The notes beneath the pieces were generated by a model. The model ran no database searches. It had not been told where the DNA came from and worked only from the letters and a program-made list of their open reading frames with translations. The position numbers and the translations under genes were made by a program. 64,000 nt of DNA from Varroa destructor (lineage: Eukaryota > Arthropoda > Arachnida > Mesostigmata > Varroidae): positions 20,817,643-20,881,642 of the forward strand of contig NW_019211458.1 in assembly GCF_002443255.2 (NCBI RefSeq), written 5' to 3'. This document shows positions 24,600 through 39,100 of the stretch, in pieces (the stretch's first letter is position 1; every line of letters begins with the position of its first letter).

Positions 24600-27166
24600 C
24601 AGCGACATGCTTGGGAATAATCGAGTTGATCCGAAATTTACCCTAGCCTTTAGCTGGGCTAAAAACGTTAGTAAATGGCGATAACAGTTGGTTATTCCAG
24701 TAAGATTTTTTTGCATAAGACAAACGTTTTTCACCGTAGTTTATTCTAGGCATGCTTTTAGGTATGTTTATTCTTAAATTATCTAAAATTGATATACATA
24801 AGTTAGATAAGGGTACGATCTAGAGGATGCTATACATTAAAAACCATCGATAGAAAACCTATTGAAAATGTTTTGGCTTTGACGTTTGGCATGGATATCT
24901 CGATAGTGAGAGTTATTACAACTACAGAATGCTAATAGCGCGATTTCGATGCTGTCCCCCTATTATCCTCTGTATTACCGCACGAATGGAGCATGCTGTC
25001 AGACCTTTACCAATAGCATCTGCTAGAAGGATGGAGCGATTCAGGCTCCTCCTCCATGGCCGTTACCACAGCAGGAGGTTCTACACATCACCGGACAATC
25101 GTCACAAATACAAGTAACGCTAAAAACACAAAATCCTGAAGAAGATCCGTTGCAGAACATTAGTAGGCTAGTTATAGACTGCCTCGACGTCCATGGGACT
25201 GCGTAGCTCTAGCTTCTTTCTAAGCTGCTTGTCTATGTCACGCGGAAGTGTAGGCCGAGTCCACAGTGGCCTAATACATCGAGCCTTCGTCACGCAACCG
25301 GATCCTTTCATAACGGACACACCGCAGGCGGTTTGCATCGATTATTTGGTGGAGTGCGTTTCAACAATGCATGATTAGGCGAAGCTGCGATACAAAGACT
25401 TCACCACGTTACGTCAAAAGGAAGCTAAGTTACGTCGTGCTGTTAGTGAGCGAAGCCTTTTGAAGTCGTTCTCTTCGTCACAGGTCTTTGTTCAAGGGAG
25501 AGAGCTTCGTGTTGCTAAATTGCCTGCATGTAAATCCATATTGTTGACAGCGCGCCCCTACCTGTATATTTTGTGTCTGTAGAACTCACCGTTTCATAGA
25601 TAATTGCCCTATGTGATTAGTGTTTTCATTATCCTACAAAATCTACAAAATGGTGGCCTACAAAATCACTGACCGTCGATGCTCAGCACTGTCTCGTTTG
25701 TGTCCTATGATTTTCGTTGCCCATTGCTTTGTATGTAAGCGGAAGCAGTTTCCTTCGCGAATCCTACCCCTGTCGCATCACCTCATTATCAGTCCTATCT
25801 TGGTCCAATTGCGCTAACCCGTAAGGATTCCTTGCTTATAACTATAATGTTGTAATGAACGAAACAGCTGAATTTCAATGGATATACAGGTAGAGCTAAG
25901 TGTGAAATTTCGCCACATGAAGTAAATGATGTAACAACCTTTTGCTTGTAAATCAAGTGAAAGAACGGCAATATAATTTTGACGGCCTTGTACCTACCTT
26001 TACGGGTTTCTTTTGGCAATACATTGCATTTTAGTGGAAGTGCCTATCTGACTTCCCTAACTTGTTACAGCTCAATTACCTATGACGTACATGTGAAAAG
26101 CTTGAATTTGTGGCCTACAGGCGTCGACCACAATGGAGGTGTTCCGTGCGACCCCATCCAGCTTGATCAGTTCCCCAGGTATCCAGGAATGTCCTGATAC
26201 GCATTACTTTCGTAACTACATTGTCCATACACTTCGTCTTGTCGTGTTCGATAGATCATGTGCTTGTGGGGGGATTAGGTTTTCTCCTACTAAATTTGCA
26301 CAATATCGAATGAAAGAGTGATTGCCACAACAGCATATTGTATTTTCGTCTTCTACAGCCTACGTGCGTGGTATGCCTGAAAGTGGGAAATGCTTTTATG
26401 ATAAACGATGCCTAGATATGAAGCATCATAAGAGGTGCATCAATCCGGCATCTACTGAATAAACTCACCGTGCTTATTCGTCTTTGCTGTATCAATCCTG
26501 ATATGTTCTGGCTATTGAACCGTAGCGCGTTTTCAGGGTACGATAACAGTCCCCTAGTTTCCAGTTTACCATTACATTAAACTGTATTTTCCGTTCCCAG
26601 TTAAGTCTCCGTGGTACTCCGAAATATTTTGTGCAAATTGCAACACTTTTTCCCGTATCTTTACTAATTTCGATTGGGGCCGCCAGCTCGGACTCGGCGC
26701 TGGTGTTGTCCTAGTACAAGGGCTGATGAACGATATTTACATAGATTTAGTCCTTCCGTCCACAATATGCATTCAAATCCTTCACAACAACAACAACGAG
26801 AAGAAAAGGGAAATTGAAAAAGAAACTATTCTGTGCCGCGTGAGTACTCTTCTCTCTCAAGCTGAGCCTGAAAGAAATCGTCGCAGAGTTGCTCAGTCTG
26901 GGTCGCGAGGTCATAAAATAGCACACTTGTTATCGAAATCAAATCTGAAAAATTGTTGTGTCCTTTTTTTCTAAGGAGACATTCGTCATCGAATGTCAAG
27001 AGTTTCTATTCTTGAAACAAAGGAATAGTTACCACTTTTAGCACGATATTACTTAAGCGGACGCACTACGATAGAGACCCAAACCTAGGGGTTGTAATTG
27101 TAGTTCCGTCGCACCGAACTCGTGCGCTTGTTGTATTACTGTGGCCGCAAAGTTTAGCCGGAGGTT

Positions 27167-27174
27167 ATGGATCG
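27167..27174 (+). CDS. ETS gene, coding exon 1 (start codon)
   Basis: ATG at 27167 sits in a strong context (G at -3 and G at +4). An in-frame TAG at 27155-27157 lies four codons upstream, which fixes this as the first possible start in frame. Eight coding bases precede a donor CG|GTGAGC. Spliced to 27253, the split codon becomes CGG (Arg) and the frame continues as KHPCTIMLH. The 5' UTR would extend upstream to an undetermined point around 27.0-27.1 kb. Confidence 0.45.
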
Positions 27175-30100
27175 GTGAGCGGTTTTCTATCATATGTTCT
27201 AATCTAGCAGCCAATTAACCTTGGTGTTCGTTTTAACATTGTGTTGTTGCAGGAAACACCCGTGCACAATCATGCTGCACTCATCAACGATAGGAATGGA
27301 CTTTCAACAGGTAGGTGCTATTAAACTCTGCTTTACGTAGTGCCAGTATCGTTTTTTACGATTCTTAATTTACTCAGAGTAGAATCCTTCAAAGTAGATT
27401 TCGAATGTGGTTCGCGTGCGTTCTGAACAATCGCAGTAACCACTACAAACAAACTCCGCCAGTCTAGATGCTCACTTATCCACGACCGACTTGGGGGTGA
27501 GGCGAAAACAAAATAACGGTTACTAGATGATAATTGTTTCGCTCATAGATGCTTTAAACTTTTTGTCAACTATCCATCATATGTGTACCCTCTCGTGCTA
27601 AAATCATCTGGGCCGTAGACCTTTGAGAAGTATCCTAGTAAGTTCTTGTCTTTGTTGATCTAAGCCCACTTGTCTGAAATGCTAGAAATCATTTTTGTTC
27701 GCTACTTGAGCTTACCAGTCAGCTTTACCGTAACGCTTCTTCACTGCCGAGTAAAATTAACTAATCATGCATGACCTGCAAAATTTCATAAAAGAATAAC
27801 AGTCAAGAAAGAGGCGGTAGATCGTATTAAAAAAAACTACCCAGCAATCCATTTAAAGGACTATCCACTTAGTTTCACGTTGTTTCCTACAAAGGCCGAG
27901 GAAGCTAGATGAGGTCAGTTCGTCGTAAATTACGTTTTAAGGGCAGATCCTACTGATGGATCTACGTTGAAAGGCAGGCGTGCAGCCCCTAGGAAGGATC
28001 CGGCCCGTTATTACTTTCAAGACAGGATAAGACGGTTAAGTCGTATTAACTGTATTTTGCTAAACGCAGTAAACCTAATCAATTTCTTTGAATCTAACGA
28101 GCTTACAATTACTACTAATGAATAGGTAAAAATCCCTCTAGGAAATCTGTACGGATACGAAGCCATCAGACTTCTCTAACCGTACGCCATTAGAATTTGT
28201 TTGACGACCTCATTCCGCAGATACCGTTTAAATAGTATACTTCGACATTTTAAAATGCCAAGAGAAATATTAGGGCCAGTATTAAAATAATAAGTTTTAT
28301 GATAATTATCTTTCACTTATTCGGAGTCTTTGGTGATGATCGTTATTACATCACTTAGATATTTTTCTCACTGGTCACATGTACATATCCGTTAAAATGA
28401 CAACACAGTTGATCGATATATTTCTCATATTTCGTTATAATGCCATACAGTCGCTGTGTATTCTCATTACTATTTTGCAACGTCATCTCATGCCATTATT
28501 ATACAACTATTTCTGTCCTTTGTTTCTTTATCTGAACATCGTTCGGTGACAAATTTGCTTTTGCTCCTTATTGTCCTGTTTGCATGGGTCCTTCGCATAA
28601 AGTCAATCAAATCAATATTGCGCGTTCATCGCATAGGTTTCTTCTAACATTTGTCTGATGAAGGGAAATCTAAATGATTTTGGCCGTAAATTTTCACTGA
28701 GTACTCATATTCCACTAGTGACGATACGTGTCTCCGAGTTTTTCACCAACACCAAAATGGCACAATGTCACGATTTCCCTTCAAATTTTCTTGTGGAAAT
28801 ATGGCTTATCTCTGCATTGTTTGCCTATACAGTCGTCATCAACATTATATATATATATATATATATATATAGAACATTTGGTTTCCGTATATGAAAATAA
28901 TAATTACTATCGACCTCGCCACCCGGTCGTCCTGCATCAATGCTCTCTAATTAATACAACACAGTTATTTACTTAGTATGTGTCTTTGTATTTTATTGTC
29001 TTGATCATTGTATCAGATGTTATTCCGTTTTGTTTGTGAGAATATTTGTGTGTACTATCTTATTTCGCGTGTTACATATATGGGGCCTGCGATACTTGTC
29101 ACCTTGTTCTTTCGTTTAGTTAAATAAGTAAACTGTAATGTTTTTCTTAACATACATATCTGCGTACAAAGAAGTATGTTTCTCATTTACGGGCGGGCTA
29201 TCGATATTCTTACGAGCTTTACTGCATCTGCTGGTTTCTGAGGCCACGTTCTCTGGAGGTTTGACAGAAATAGTACTATGCTATAATGATCTATGACCGC
29301 TGACGTGTGTATTCTTTATTCTAGACGCGCTGCGTGTTTTGAATACGTGTTCTTTATTGTTCCTGCTTGCTTCTTGTTCAAAGGCTTTGTCTTGCTGATT
29401 TGTGTCAGTTGACGGGCTATGCAGACCCGAATGTGCTGCTTCCTGAATGCATATACTTAATGTTTTAGTCATGCTCAACAGCGGCAGTAGCCTAAATCTG
29501 AGTTCAAAACCTAGCCTTCAGCACCATCATCTGGAACATTAAAGAGGACCAATTAACGAAACAAATGTTTTTTTATCGTTTTTTATTTGAACGCACCTTT
29601 TGCCTTTTTTCCTGCGGACATTTCTTCTGTGAGTCGAATGTCCACTGTTACACAGCGATCTGTCCCGAAAAATCTCTTGAACACTGGATACATGCTAGTG
29701 ATGGCGTAAATCAGATGAGAAGGAAAATATTTGCCTGATCCTATGCCCGATCTTGTTTACGCGTTTATTAGGTATAACATAATACGTCGATGGTATAATA
29801 CGCTCCTCCTGAACTCTGATTTGCATTGCTGGAACTTTGGAATTAAAATGGTGTCTTCCAATCAATAACAGCTTCCGTAGACATTGAGTATGGCGCGAGG
29901 TTTTTCCGTCATTAGGCTATCTTAAGTAGAATGGCCATGATGATTGCCGTAAGCGCCATTGTGATGGGTAGTGTCAGTACCCATGCGGCGACAATGCCCC
30001 GGAACAGAATCCAGTCAACATTATGTTGATTGCGCGTACAACCCACAAACACTATGGAGCCCACCTTACAATGAGTCGTAGAAATGGGTATGCCCATTTT

Positions 30101-33100
30101 AGATGCTAGCAACACGGTGGACGCTGCGCCGATTTCGATTGAGAACCCGTTGGTCGGCGTCACCTTCGTCAGGTCATTTCCAATCGTCTGGATAACCCTC
30201 TTGCCCCAAATCCATAGGCCGGCACTAATGCCGATACCCCCGTAAAACAGTACCCAGAACGGCGTAGGGGCCACCTGCTGAACAGTACCGTCCTTGTAGA
30301 TAAGCCAGACGGCGATTAGCGGTCCGACGGCGTTGGCCACATCGTTTCCGCCATGGGCGAAGGATCCGAATACCGCAGTAAGAATCTGAAGAAACGAGAA
30401 AAGTCTAGCAACCTCGGGCTTCTCTTCCTCAGGAACATCATGAAAGACAACCTTCTCCATCGAATGCATTGAACGCGGGATGTGTGCCTTCGGTGGCTGA
30501 AGAAGTAGCTCAGACTTAACGTCTGTTACTGGCGGGGGCATCGTTACAAAGGATACTGCGTTGGCGCTCTCTGAAATTGTCTTCACCTCACCGTTTGACA
30601 CCATCGCATTCTTGGTGGCGGTGTCCTGCTCGTCCTTCCTCTTATTGGCATCAACGCCGCCTAACTTCTCCTGACCATTTGCCTCTTGCGACGTTGATTC
30701 CGGTGGATTTAATGGCTTAACCTGCTCTTCGTCAGGCTGTATTTCGCGGTGAAGGCATGGGACGTACCATTTCCGCACGGCTGCGCCGGTGAGGCACGCA
30801 ACGGCCAAGGATAAAATTGTTGCCCCCCAAATTGGAATCACGTCGAAGCGTAGGAGAGGTGGGCCATCCAGTATAAGGGAGAATATGTTTACAAATAACG
30901 TGAAGCCGTAGATAAACGGTAATAACATAAGGCCTTTTTCTAAGGCATCTTTACGGAAGATTATAAAACGACGCAAGCAGTAGAAAATAGCAGCGGAAAG
31001 CATACCCGACAGAATTGGCGAAATAAACCACGATGCGACAATCTTGAGTAGACCACGAAAGTTAATGCCGGAGAAACCTCGAGCCACGAGCGAAAAACCG
31101 ACAACGGCTCCGACAATCGAATGAGTCCCAGAAACCGGAAGACGGAAGGCAGTAGCAATAATATTCCACGAGGCCGACCCACACAGGGCGGCTAGATTGC
31201 CTAGCATCAAGGTCTTCTCGTCATCCTCGTATATTGCTATGTCGAAGATGCCTTTCCGAACCGTATCCGACACCTTATAGCCGAGTAGACATGCACCGGA
31301 AATTTCAAATATTGTCGCAAGTATACAGGCCTGTTTCAGGGTGAGAACCTTCGATCCCACCGAAGTTCCAAACGAGTTAGCTACATCATTGGCGCCGACG
31401 CCGAACGCCAGGAAGAAAGCAACGATGAAGGCGAGCGCTACGATCCAAATCACTTCGTTAGGATCCAAATACATATTTTTATTATTATTGTTACTGTCGT
31501 TATTAATATGCAGCTTGTAATCAGGAGCAGACTGTCAAGGAACCGGCTGCTATCGGTACTTCTGCTGGGCTCACTGTCGACTAAATCTGTAGTCGTACCT
31601 CATTGTATTATCTGTAGTAAGTTGTCTGTTCAAATCTAGAGCCATATTGTTAGAACAACAATAGCATCACCATTATTGTCATCATAAATGTTAACAACAA
31701 ATAAGAATTCCTGTTACGGCCGATAGGCACGAATTGTACCTCAATTTTGGGTGCTCCATATATCCATACCATGCTGTCGGCTATAGCAAGTCCCCATTGA
31801 GACATCGATGACCTTCAGTTTTGCTAGCGGCAATGAGATCAGCGATGGCAGCAAAAGTAAAGGAAGCCTCGGCTGTAGTGCTGTCCGTGTCGCTCACATT
31901 CGTCGATATAGTGCTGACGCCGACTCCACCGTAGCTATGAAACACCTTATTACTGCTGGCGACTAACTCGGCCCGGGCGAACGTGGGGCACGTTGTTAAG
32001 GCCAGCGGGGGCCTGTTGACACCTGCGCCCATCGACTCGTCGGTATCGGACTGGGGCCACAAGGGCGGTGTACAAAGGTCGAATTTTACAACGGTAAACG
32101 CAAGACGACGCAACAGAATGACAACACAATCTAAAACCACCACGACACAAAACACCGTGCGAGAAGAGTACTTCGCACAGATCGAAATAATATAAACAAC
32201 AGGAGCACCAGCTCTTTAAGGATAACTAGCACTGATGGTTAGATCGCAGCTGGCGCGCCTCTGGCTCCAGTCACAGGATCAATTTAACGGACAAACCGAT
32301 AGGACCATTCACTCCGCTGGTATGCTCCTCGACTCACCGTCACCACGAGACCGACATGTTGGAGCGGAGCGGAAGGGAGGAGGGCCCATCGCTGTGGACA
32401 TGAAACATGGGGGGACTACTGTGCGGGGGTCGAGTGTGCATATTGTCAGGATTATAGGTGGGAGTTTCATGGAGCGATTGGAGGGTAAGAGATACGCGCT
32501 CTTACTAAAGGACTACGCAGGACAACCAGGTCCTTCTTTCGCACGGGGCGGGGGTCAGAAACCCCGCCAAGAAGCAGTGGCACTAAGAGGACTGCTGCTA
32601 CTATTTCCGCCACCACTGGTCCCCGGGTGTCCTGCGGGATCCTATTGCTGACTCACATCTTACTCCCTACAAACGTAAACGACAAGCACAGGCTTTGGGC
32701 TGCCTTTGGCAACAAAGTAGTTGGAGAAGTATCGCGAACCGGCCAGGGGTTATGGGATATCTGTCCTGTTTGTATTCGATTGGCCCAGACTTTGAGTCAA
32801 ACGCCACTTATCCGCTCGCGATGGCTGGAGATCGTTAACGTATCCGCTTACGTATCAATTGAACTTGAGCTGAACGTCGTTTTAGCGTACAGCAATCCAC
32901 AAGTTGTCTTGGTTATATTTTGCTTGAGGTTTGGTCCAATTTTTACGCTTTTTTCCACAATCACTATCGTATTACTCCAATAAATTATTGACAACAGTCT
33001 GCTTTTATACGTTACATCCTTATTGCTGTGGAACGGTTTTCCTTCGTCGCTTCTACTATGTGTTCTACTAGGTTTTCTATTTTTCTACACTATTGCCAAT

Positions 33101-36100
33101 AGCCTGCTCTGTGGCAGCAAAAGAGACGACGCGAAGGCGAACTCTAGGAGGAGTGTCCTGTTGCGATGATGCAGCCATAGGGACCGTATGACTTATTCAG
33201 CACGATTTCTACGGGGTACAATGCTGTTTCTCTTGCTGCTGCTGCTGTTGGGTCTAGACGCTCAGCACAGTTGGTTGTAGCTGTAGGGTCCGTTACTTCT
33301 ATGCGAAGGCGAGAGGCCACTGATGTGGCCACAGCATGCTCTAGTAAATGGTGCCCGATGTCACAGTGAGCTCACGACCTACGGGAGCATGGAGGCCAGC
33401 CGTGAGTAGTGGTAGGGTGGCCGTCGCGTACGCGTATTGGTGCAATGGCGACGAAAACTGTGGCTGTTGAAGGTGTCGCCAAAAGGCACCTAAAGTAAGT
33501 AGTTAGACAGACTCGACGAGTGAATTATAGCTATGTCCTGGCTTGTCCTTTGCCGCGTTCGTTTGCCTGGTGAGGGGTGGGCCATAATGTCTATAACTCT
33601 GGGTCTCTCATTTTGCCTGGCGTCCATCTATTTCTTTTTCTATCATATTGGCTTTTACTATTCTGCTGTTGCATGCGTTACTATGAATTCTCTCTCGCCT
33701 CTTCCTCTTTATATATATATATATATATATGTCCTCTTCCCGTTTCGTTCTCATATTCGCGCTTTAGTTGTGGCTATAGTTCCGCGAGTTGTTCGGGAAT
33801 TATTCTATGGGTTCTCAACAAAGAGCCAGTACAACTGGCTGCGTGTATTGGTCTGCAGCTCGAACCACTGCTACGGTTGGCCCTTAACTGCCTTAACGGG
33901 TGGCTTCTCTCTGCTGTAGTCAAAAACTGCCAAGCGTCTGGCCGGTGACGGCCAGATGCTTGGTGGCGTCGATGGGCTGAAGCGACTATGCCGGCACCGT
34001 TTTCGACTGTGAGAAATTGCCGCATGTAATGTTTGTTCTCGCTGCGATCGCTCGCCGTTTAACCCTGACACGACTGTCTGAGTGGGCCACGCTTTTTTTG
34101 TGGAGACTCATATTGCTTTGGCGAGAACCCTGACGACATGCCGCAGTTACCGCCCATTCGGTCTATATTCCTGTTGCTGTATTCTGATGTGCGAACGAAT
34201 GGTCGAAAGTGCTTGCATCCCGCAGCGGTTGTCAATAAAGCAAAGTTCAAACGAGAACTGAAAACTGTGCTCAGGGCCAGTTAACGGATGGAACTTGGCT
34301 GTTCTACTAAGAATTCAATTACCTCTCTTTTTTCTTCCTTCTGACTAAACCCCTAATGCCCGTTTATATGTATACTTACCAAGTATGTGTATGTTTGCGT
34401 TGCAGGATAGGTTTAGCTAAGCAGATTTGTTCTGACAAATAGTTCAACCTTTAAGAATACCTCTAGCCGGATGGTTATCTTTTTCACTTCTTCGCCGAGT
34501 CTCGTACCAGGAGGAGGTTATATAGGAAGATGGGGCGGCCGAACAGATATTAGGAAGGGGTGTGGTGAGATGGCATGGATGGAACGTCATGAAATAATGT
34601 TCTGAAAGGAAAGAAATTGGAGAGTGCCCGAAAATGGTGTTACGTGTAAAACTGCGAATTTCCGATGACCCAGTCCAAAAAACGGGTAGGTTAGTTGGGA
34701 TAGGGGAGATCCATGAGATCAGCGACATTAGATACGATGGGTCGCCTGCACTCAGCATGCGGACAAGCTCAGTGGAGTGTGATCGTGGGATTTGATAAGA
34801 GGCGAACTTCCAAATGTAATCTTCCTTCAAGAAGTCCTTGGAAGCCGAAAATGCTCTAAATAAGAACAATGATCACTGTTAAGGGGGCGGTTAAAGGCCA
34901 TACAGAGGGGCAAGCGGGCCGGGACCCATGGCAAGCATGAATCAGCATGAATTCACAACAAACTAGACATTGAGCGTCGGTTCCGCAGAGCCTAGGTCGG
35001 CCGCTTTCTATTCGGTCACATACAACACAGACGACAAAAGGGTAGAGGCGCTAATAGCTGAGGGTAAGGGGAGGGTAGCAGAGAAGGAAAGGGTCAGGAT
35101 TGCCATGGGACTGTATTAGGTAGTGCTATTCGCCCATACGCAGACGACCTATTGATTGGGTGAGTGCGTGTAGTAGTGGCTGAACATAAAGCATTGCCTA
35201 GAACTGAAGAAACGTACACGTACAAAAAATCGCTACTTATTGTCTCTACTGGATATAATGAAATGTTTTACTGCGGTTTGTTGTACTCTGCAAAGTACTT
35301 TAAAGTGTTCCTTGAGGGGTGGGTATTCATTGAAATACGTTAATTATGAGTAGAGTATGTAGCACGGTGGTATAAAACAATACGACGCTGTTTCTCTCGC
35401 AATTTCAGAAGCGATTTATTAGCCAACGACAGAGGTCCTAGATCAATGAGGTCATGTGAAAAGCTGAGCAGAGGCCGCCGTGCAGGCTGCGTATAGCGCT
35501 GTGTCCTGGTTTAGTATAGTTTTCCTATAAAGGCCAATTGTTTTAAACAATATTAAATAATGAGACTAGGGTCGTCTGACGCAGAGTTTTGCCAAATCGA
35601 GCTATTTAATGTTGGCACAATTCGATATGTCAAAGCTGCGCTGAGGGCAACGGCAGCAGATTATGACCAAGCTGGTCTGATGTCTGATGATTCCGAATCG
35701 TTTGTTTCGTCAGCCGTCTGGACCCGCTGACAATTATCTGATGCAACGTTATGGTCTTTCTGGGCGTAAAAAACTCGAACGATTAAGTTCAGACGTGGGT
35801 GAGACCTGGCGGACAAAATCCAATGTTGGGCGATCAGTACGCTACTCCTAGACAGGTTAGTGGTAATCCATCTCGAATGAAAATGATCACAAATCTTCTA
35901 ACGTCGCAATGGTACGTTTCGTAACGGGCTTCGTTTTAGCTATGTCCACGTATCCACGTATTGCATCACTAGAGCATACACACACACACACTTAGTGTCA
36001 CGTGGTCGTGTTTGTGTTCCGGGGCATGCAGTTACACAGGCTTTCCTGCCACTCATGTAGAATTCCCGTAAATCATAGACTAGTTAGATAAGTCAGCATG

Positions 36101-39100
36101 GATCCATGGATGGAACACGATGATGCAGTAATGTTGTGAATGATTTTATTTATTCGTTATTTTTTTGTTTTTTGTTGCTGCGCTCTCGGACATTGTGCGT
36201 CCTTAAGCTTCCTTATTGACATAGTGGCCCAGTGACAAAGACATAATTAAACTGCTATATTAACCCCGCGCAGTTAAACAGAGCAGCTGAAGAATACGAA
36301 TAGAAGCGGCTTCGCGCGAACCGTCCGATGTCAGCCGCTTTTTTCTCTAATTTTTCGTTATGACCAGTTCTTTTATGGTGGATTGTATAATACCCACAGC
36401 TTCCTTGCCTTTGTCATCCGAAAGTTTGCCTCCGAACACAGATGAAGCGCTTATTATAAGGTGTGCAGGGTGTACATCCTAAATGCCGAAGTAATTGCTG
36501 CTAATTCGGTAACCTAGACGCGGCTTCCCTCTCGATGCTCACCTACCTCCAATCTTCTCGGTAGAAGATACGGCGAAGTGTAAAAGCAGTCGTCTGTCAG
36601 TGTTGCGGGACAGGGTGAGAATTTCCCACGCCATCAGACTTCACCCACAGCAAAGACGAGTTTGGCGCCAACGAAGATCCAACCTGTGTCGATTTAGTAA
36701 GTGAGCGCCAGACAAGTTCCGTCCGATACGGTGATTTCTTATAGTACTGCCTTGATTCTGAGCTATTTTGAACACTGGGTTGCTTTCTCCTGTTGTCTTC
36801 CTTCATCTTTCCGCTACACATGACAGAAGAAGTAGCAAAACAAAAACTGTCACCAGACAAATAGCAAACATCATGATAACAAAAAAAGTTCACCCAGCAC
36901 AAATCAGCAGTGAAGCTGCTGCGACATACATAAATATAGGTATAAATAGATGGTGGGCAAGGAAACGGTATGTTATCAAGTTACGCGTTAAGTAATTTCA
37001 TCATCACCAACAGTATCACTCAAAGCATCGCTCAAATTCTGGGCCGCTGTTCGGCCCAATTTGCGATCTCCATCATTCGGTTCCTATACGTCTCGAAACT
37101 TTTCAGTCACATAACCTAGAAGGGGCGAGATAAAACCGGCCGCTTCACGTTTTTTCTATCTGGTCTGCGGCAATGTCGTGCCATCTAACCAGGCCTTTAT
37201 CAGATGATACCGGACTACCCAGGCGGGAACTAAAGCTGGAAAGGCTGGTGTTAATGCTGCGAATACCATGTTGAAATGTTTACATATGCCAGTGACAATA
37301 GGAGATGGCTGATAGGCTAAAGGTCATAATTGCGCTATGTATGCTTCACTGTCTGAGCCATAGCCAAAACTAGCTGAACTTCGCGCTGTTGATGATAAAT
37401 TAGCGTAAGTATTAAGAGAATAGAGCATGCTGTACACGTACAAAACGTTACTAGCAATGGGGAGTTACACCTGTCTTCCCCTAATACCCCTGTAATTTTA
37501 TTGGATTATTATTTCTTCAACGTAATGACGTCTTCACGAATTCGTCGCGCTTGTAAAATGGCACCGCTCACGCTGCTATCTTATCGTCTCGTTGTAAGTT
37601 TCCACCATGAAGCTTCCCATTCATACAAGTTAGGTGTAAGGAGAGGCCGAACAACTTATAAGCACTACCAAGCAAAATTTGATGACGAAACAGATTAGTA
37701 CGATCATTTCAGCTAAGCTCATGATGCGGTGAGTGTTCTGGCCTGTTGTCTATGTACATAACGAAGAATACAAACTAGCCATAATCAACGAATCCAGCGG
37801 CTGAATGTACTTGTGCCTAACGCCATTTCCAACCTTGAGCGAACCGAATAACTTAAACTTAGCCCATATGATTAATGTGACGACGTTTTCGACACTCGTT
37901 CTTAACGCTAATTAGCCAATTCAATAAGTTGTGTGCGCATATGATGAGGGAGTACTTAATCGTACATTCGAGCCTAAAGAAGGGGGAATTTTATTATTAG
38001 TATATCATATCTAGGCAACAGATTTCTACGACAACATCATTTCTTGCTGTGCTTCAATGTACGAACTCAACACGTATTATAGCGTTTGCGAATTTATCTA
38101 TGATAATAATTATTGAAAAGTTGCACAAGCCCTATCCTTTCGACAATCGAGTCTTCCGATCCTAATAAAGTTCTTATTGCAAAGAAGTCAGCGTCAGATG
38201 ATAAGCATTGCGGAACTTTTCAAAAACTCTATTTACGGCGCCTTTTTCACACATGTACTTCATGCCTGCGTACGATCGCATCGCGCGTTTGAGGTCAACA
38301 ATGGAAGTAATTAATCAAGTAGGCAAACAAAAAAAATACGGCGATGAGGCAGAGACAATGATATTTTGTAGAATTTGCAAAATATAGATAGCTTTTACAA
38401 TGATGCGTGAGAACTGCGGTGGCATTGCTCCCAATTTCCGTGGTGTCGCCCCTGTGATCATCCGTAGCATCGCCATTTTGGTTGAATGACGTAGGGCTGG
38501 TCGTCTTTTTCGCGCATAATTACTTTCTTCTTGTTAGTTTTAATTGTATTTTAAAATTTGCTTCTTTCGCCGGGACTGTCATCATTCTCAGGGGAATGCG
38601 GCGTGGGTAAGTACAATATTGGTAACGCAGTGTTCTGATCCAGTTTGTCTGAAACTTCGTCAGAATCTTGATTAGTCTGTCCGGCCGTTGGTTGGGGTTT
38701 GCCGCTCAGCACCGAAATAAACGATTCCGCATGATGACGACACATTTAACAAAGAGCCTCAATCAAGTTTGGGTGTGCGTTATTCATTCATTTAACATAG
38801 CACTGTTGATAATGGCGTTGGTTCAAGGCTCATTTCGTCAAGTTGGTCCGACCTCAAAGGTTTTACGGACCAGCGCACTCGTGCTCTAGCGCTGGTTCAA
38901 TGTAGAACGTCGTATAGCATGCATTGTTAGAGGAACTAGAGAATTGTTCACGAGGAGCTCACCGAGTGAGGACCACTGGGCCATCATGCAGAGGGTGGCA
39001 GTTTAAGGGTCGCCTAGCCAAGTGGCATTAAAGGGGAGCAGTATCGAAGCGGGGCGTCCTGTAACCGAGCTTATTGTTTGTTTCTTTATCATATAGGAAT

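Larger units (their letters stand above)
20214..27060. other. Gene-poor stretch before the ETS gene
   Basis: No supported exon. The minus frame 20476-20892 (138 codons) has no domain I recognise. Simple repeats: (CTG)n at 20969-20991, (AT)n at 22453-22469, a TTTCG pentanucleotide run near 22783-22806, and (TA)n at 24577-24599. The promoter of the ETS gene is expected in the last few hundred bases, but I see no convincing TATA box or initiator. Confidence 0.5.

Noticed and set aside
31781..32651. Overlapping 124-codon (minus) and 138-codon (plus) frames upstream of PiT
   Set aside because: No domain, low-complexity composition, and open frames on both strands in GC-rich DNA. Better explained as promoter or 5' UTR sequence.
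33188..33280. Short plus-strand ORF starting with a poly-Leu leader-like segment
   Set aside because: The Leu run is produced by a CTG repeat, the frame ends after 30 codons, and no good donor site extends it.
34444..34869. 141-codon minus-strand ORF
   Set aside because: No recognisable domain, no splice or polyadenylation context. Length is compatible with chance in 64 kb.
35137..35166. YADDLLIG in one plus frame, resembling a reverse-transcriptase catalytic motif, with GTVLG just before it
   Set aside because: Stop codons follow at once, the expected spacing between the two motifs is missing, and no other polymerase segment is visible nearby. A four-residue core is expected about once by chance in a window of this size.
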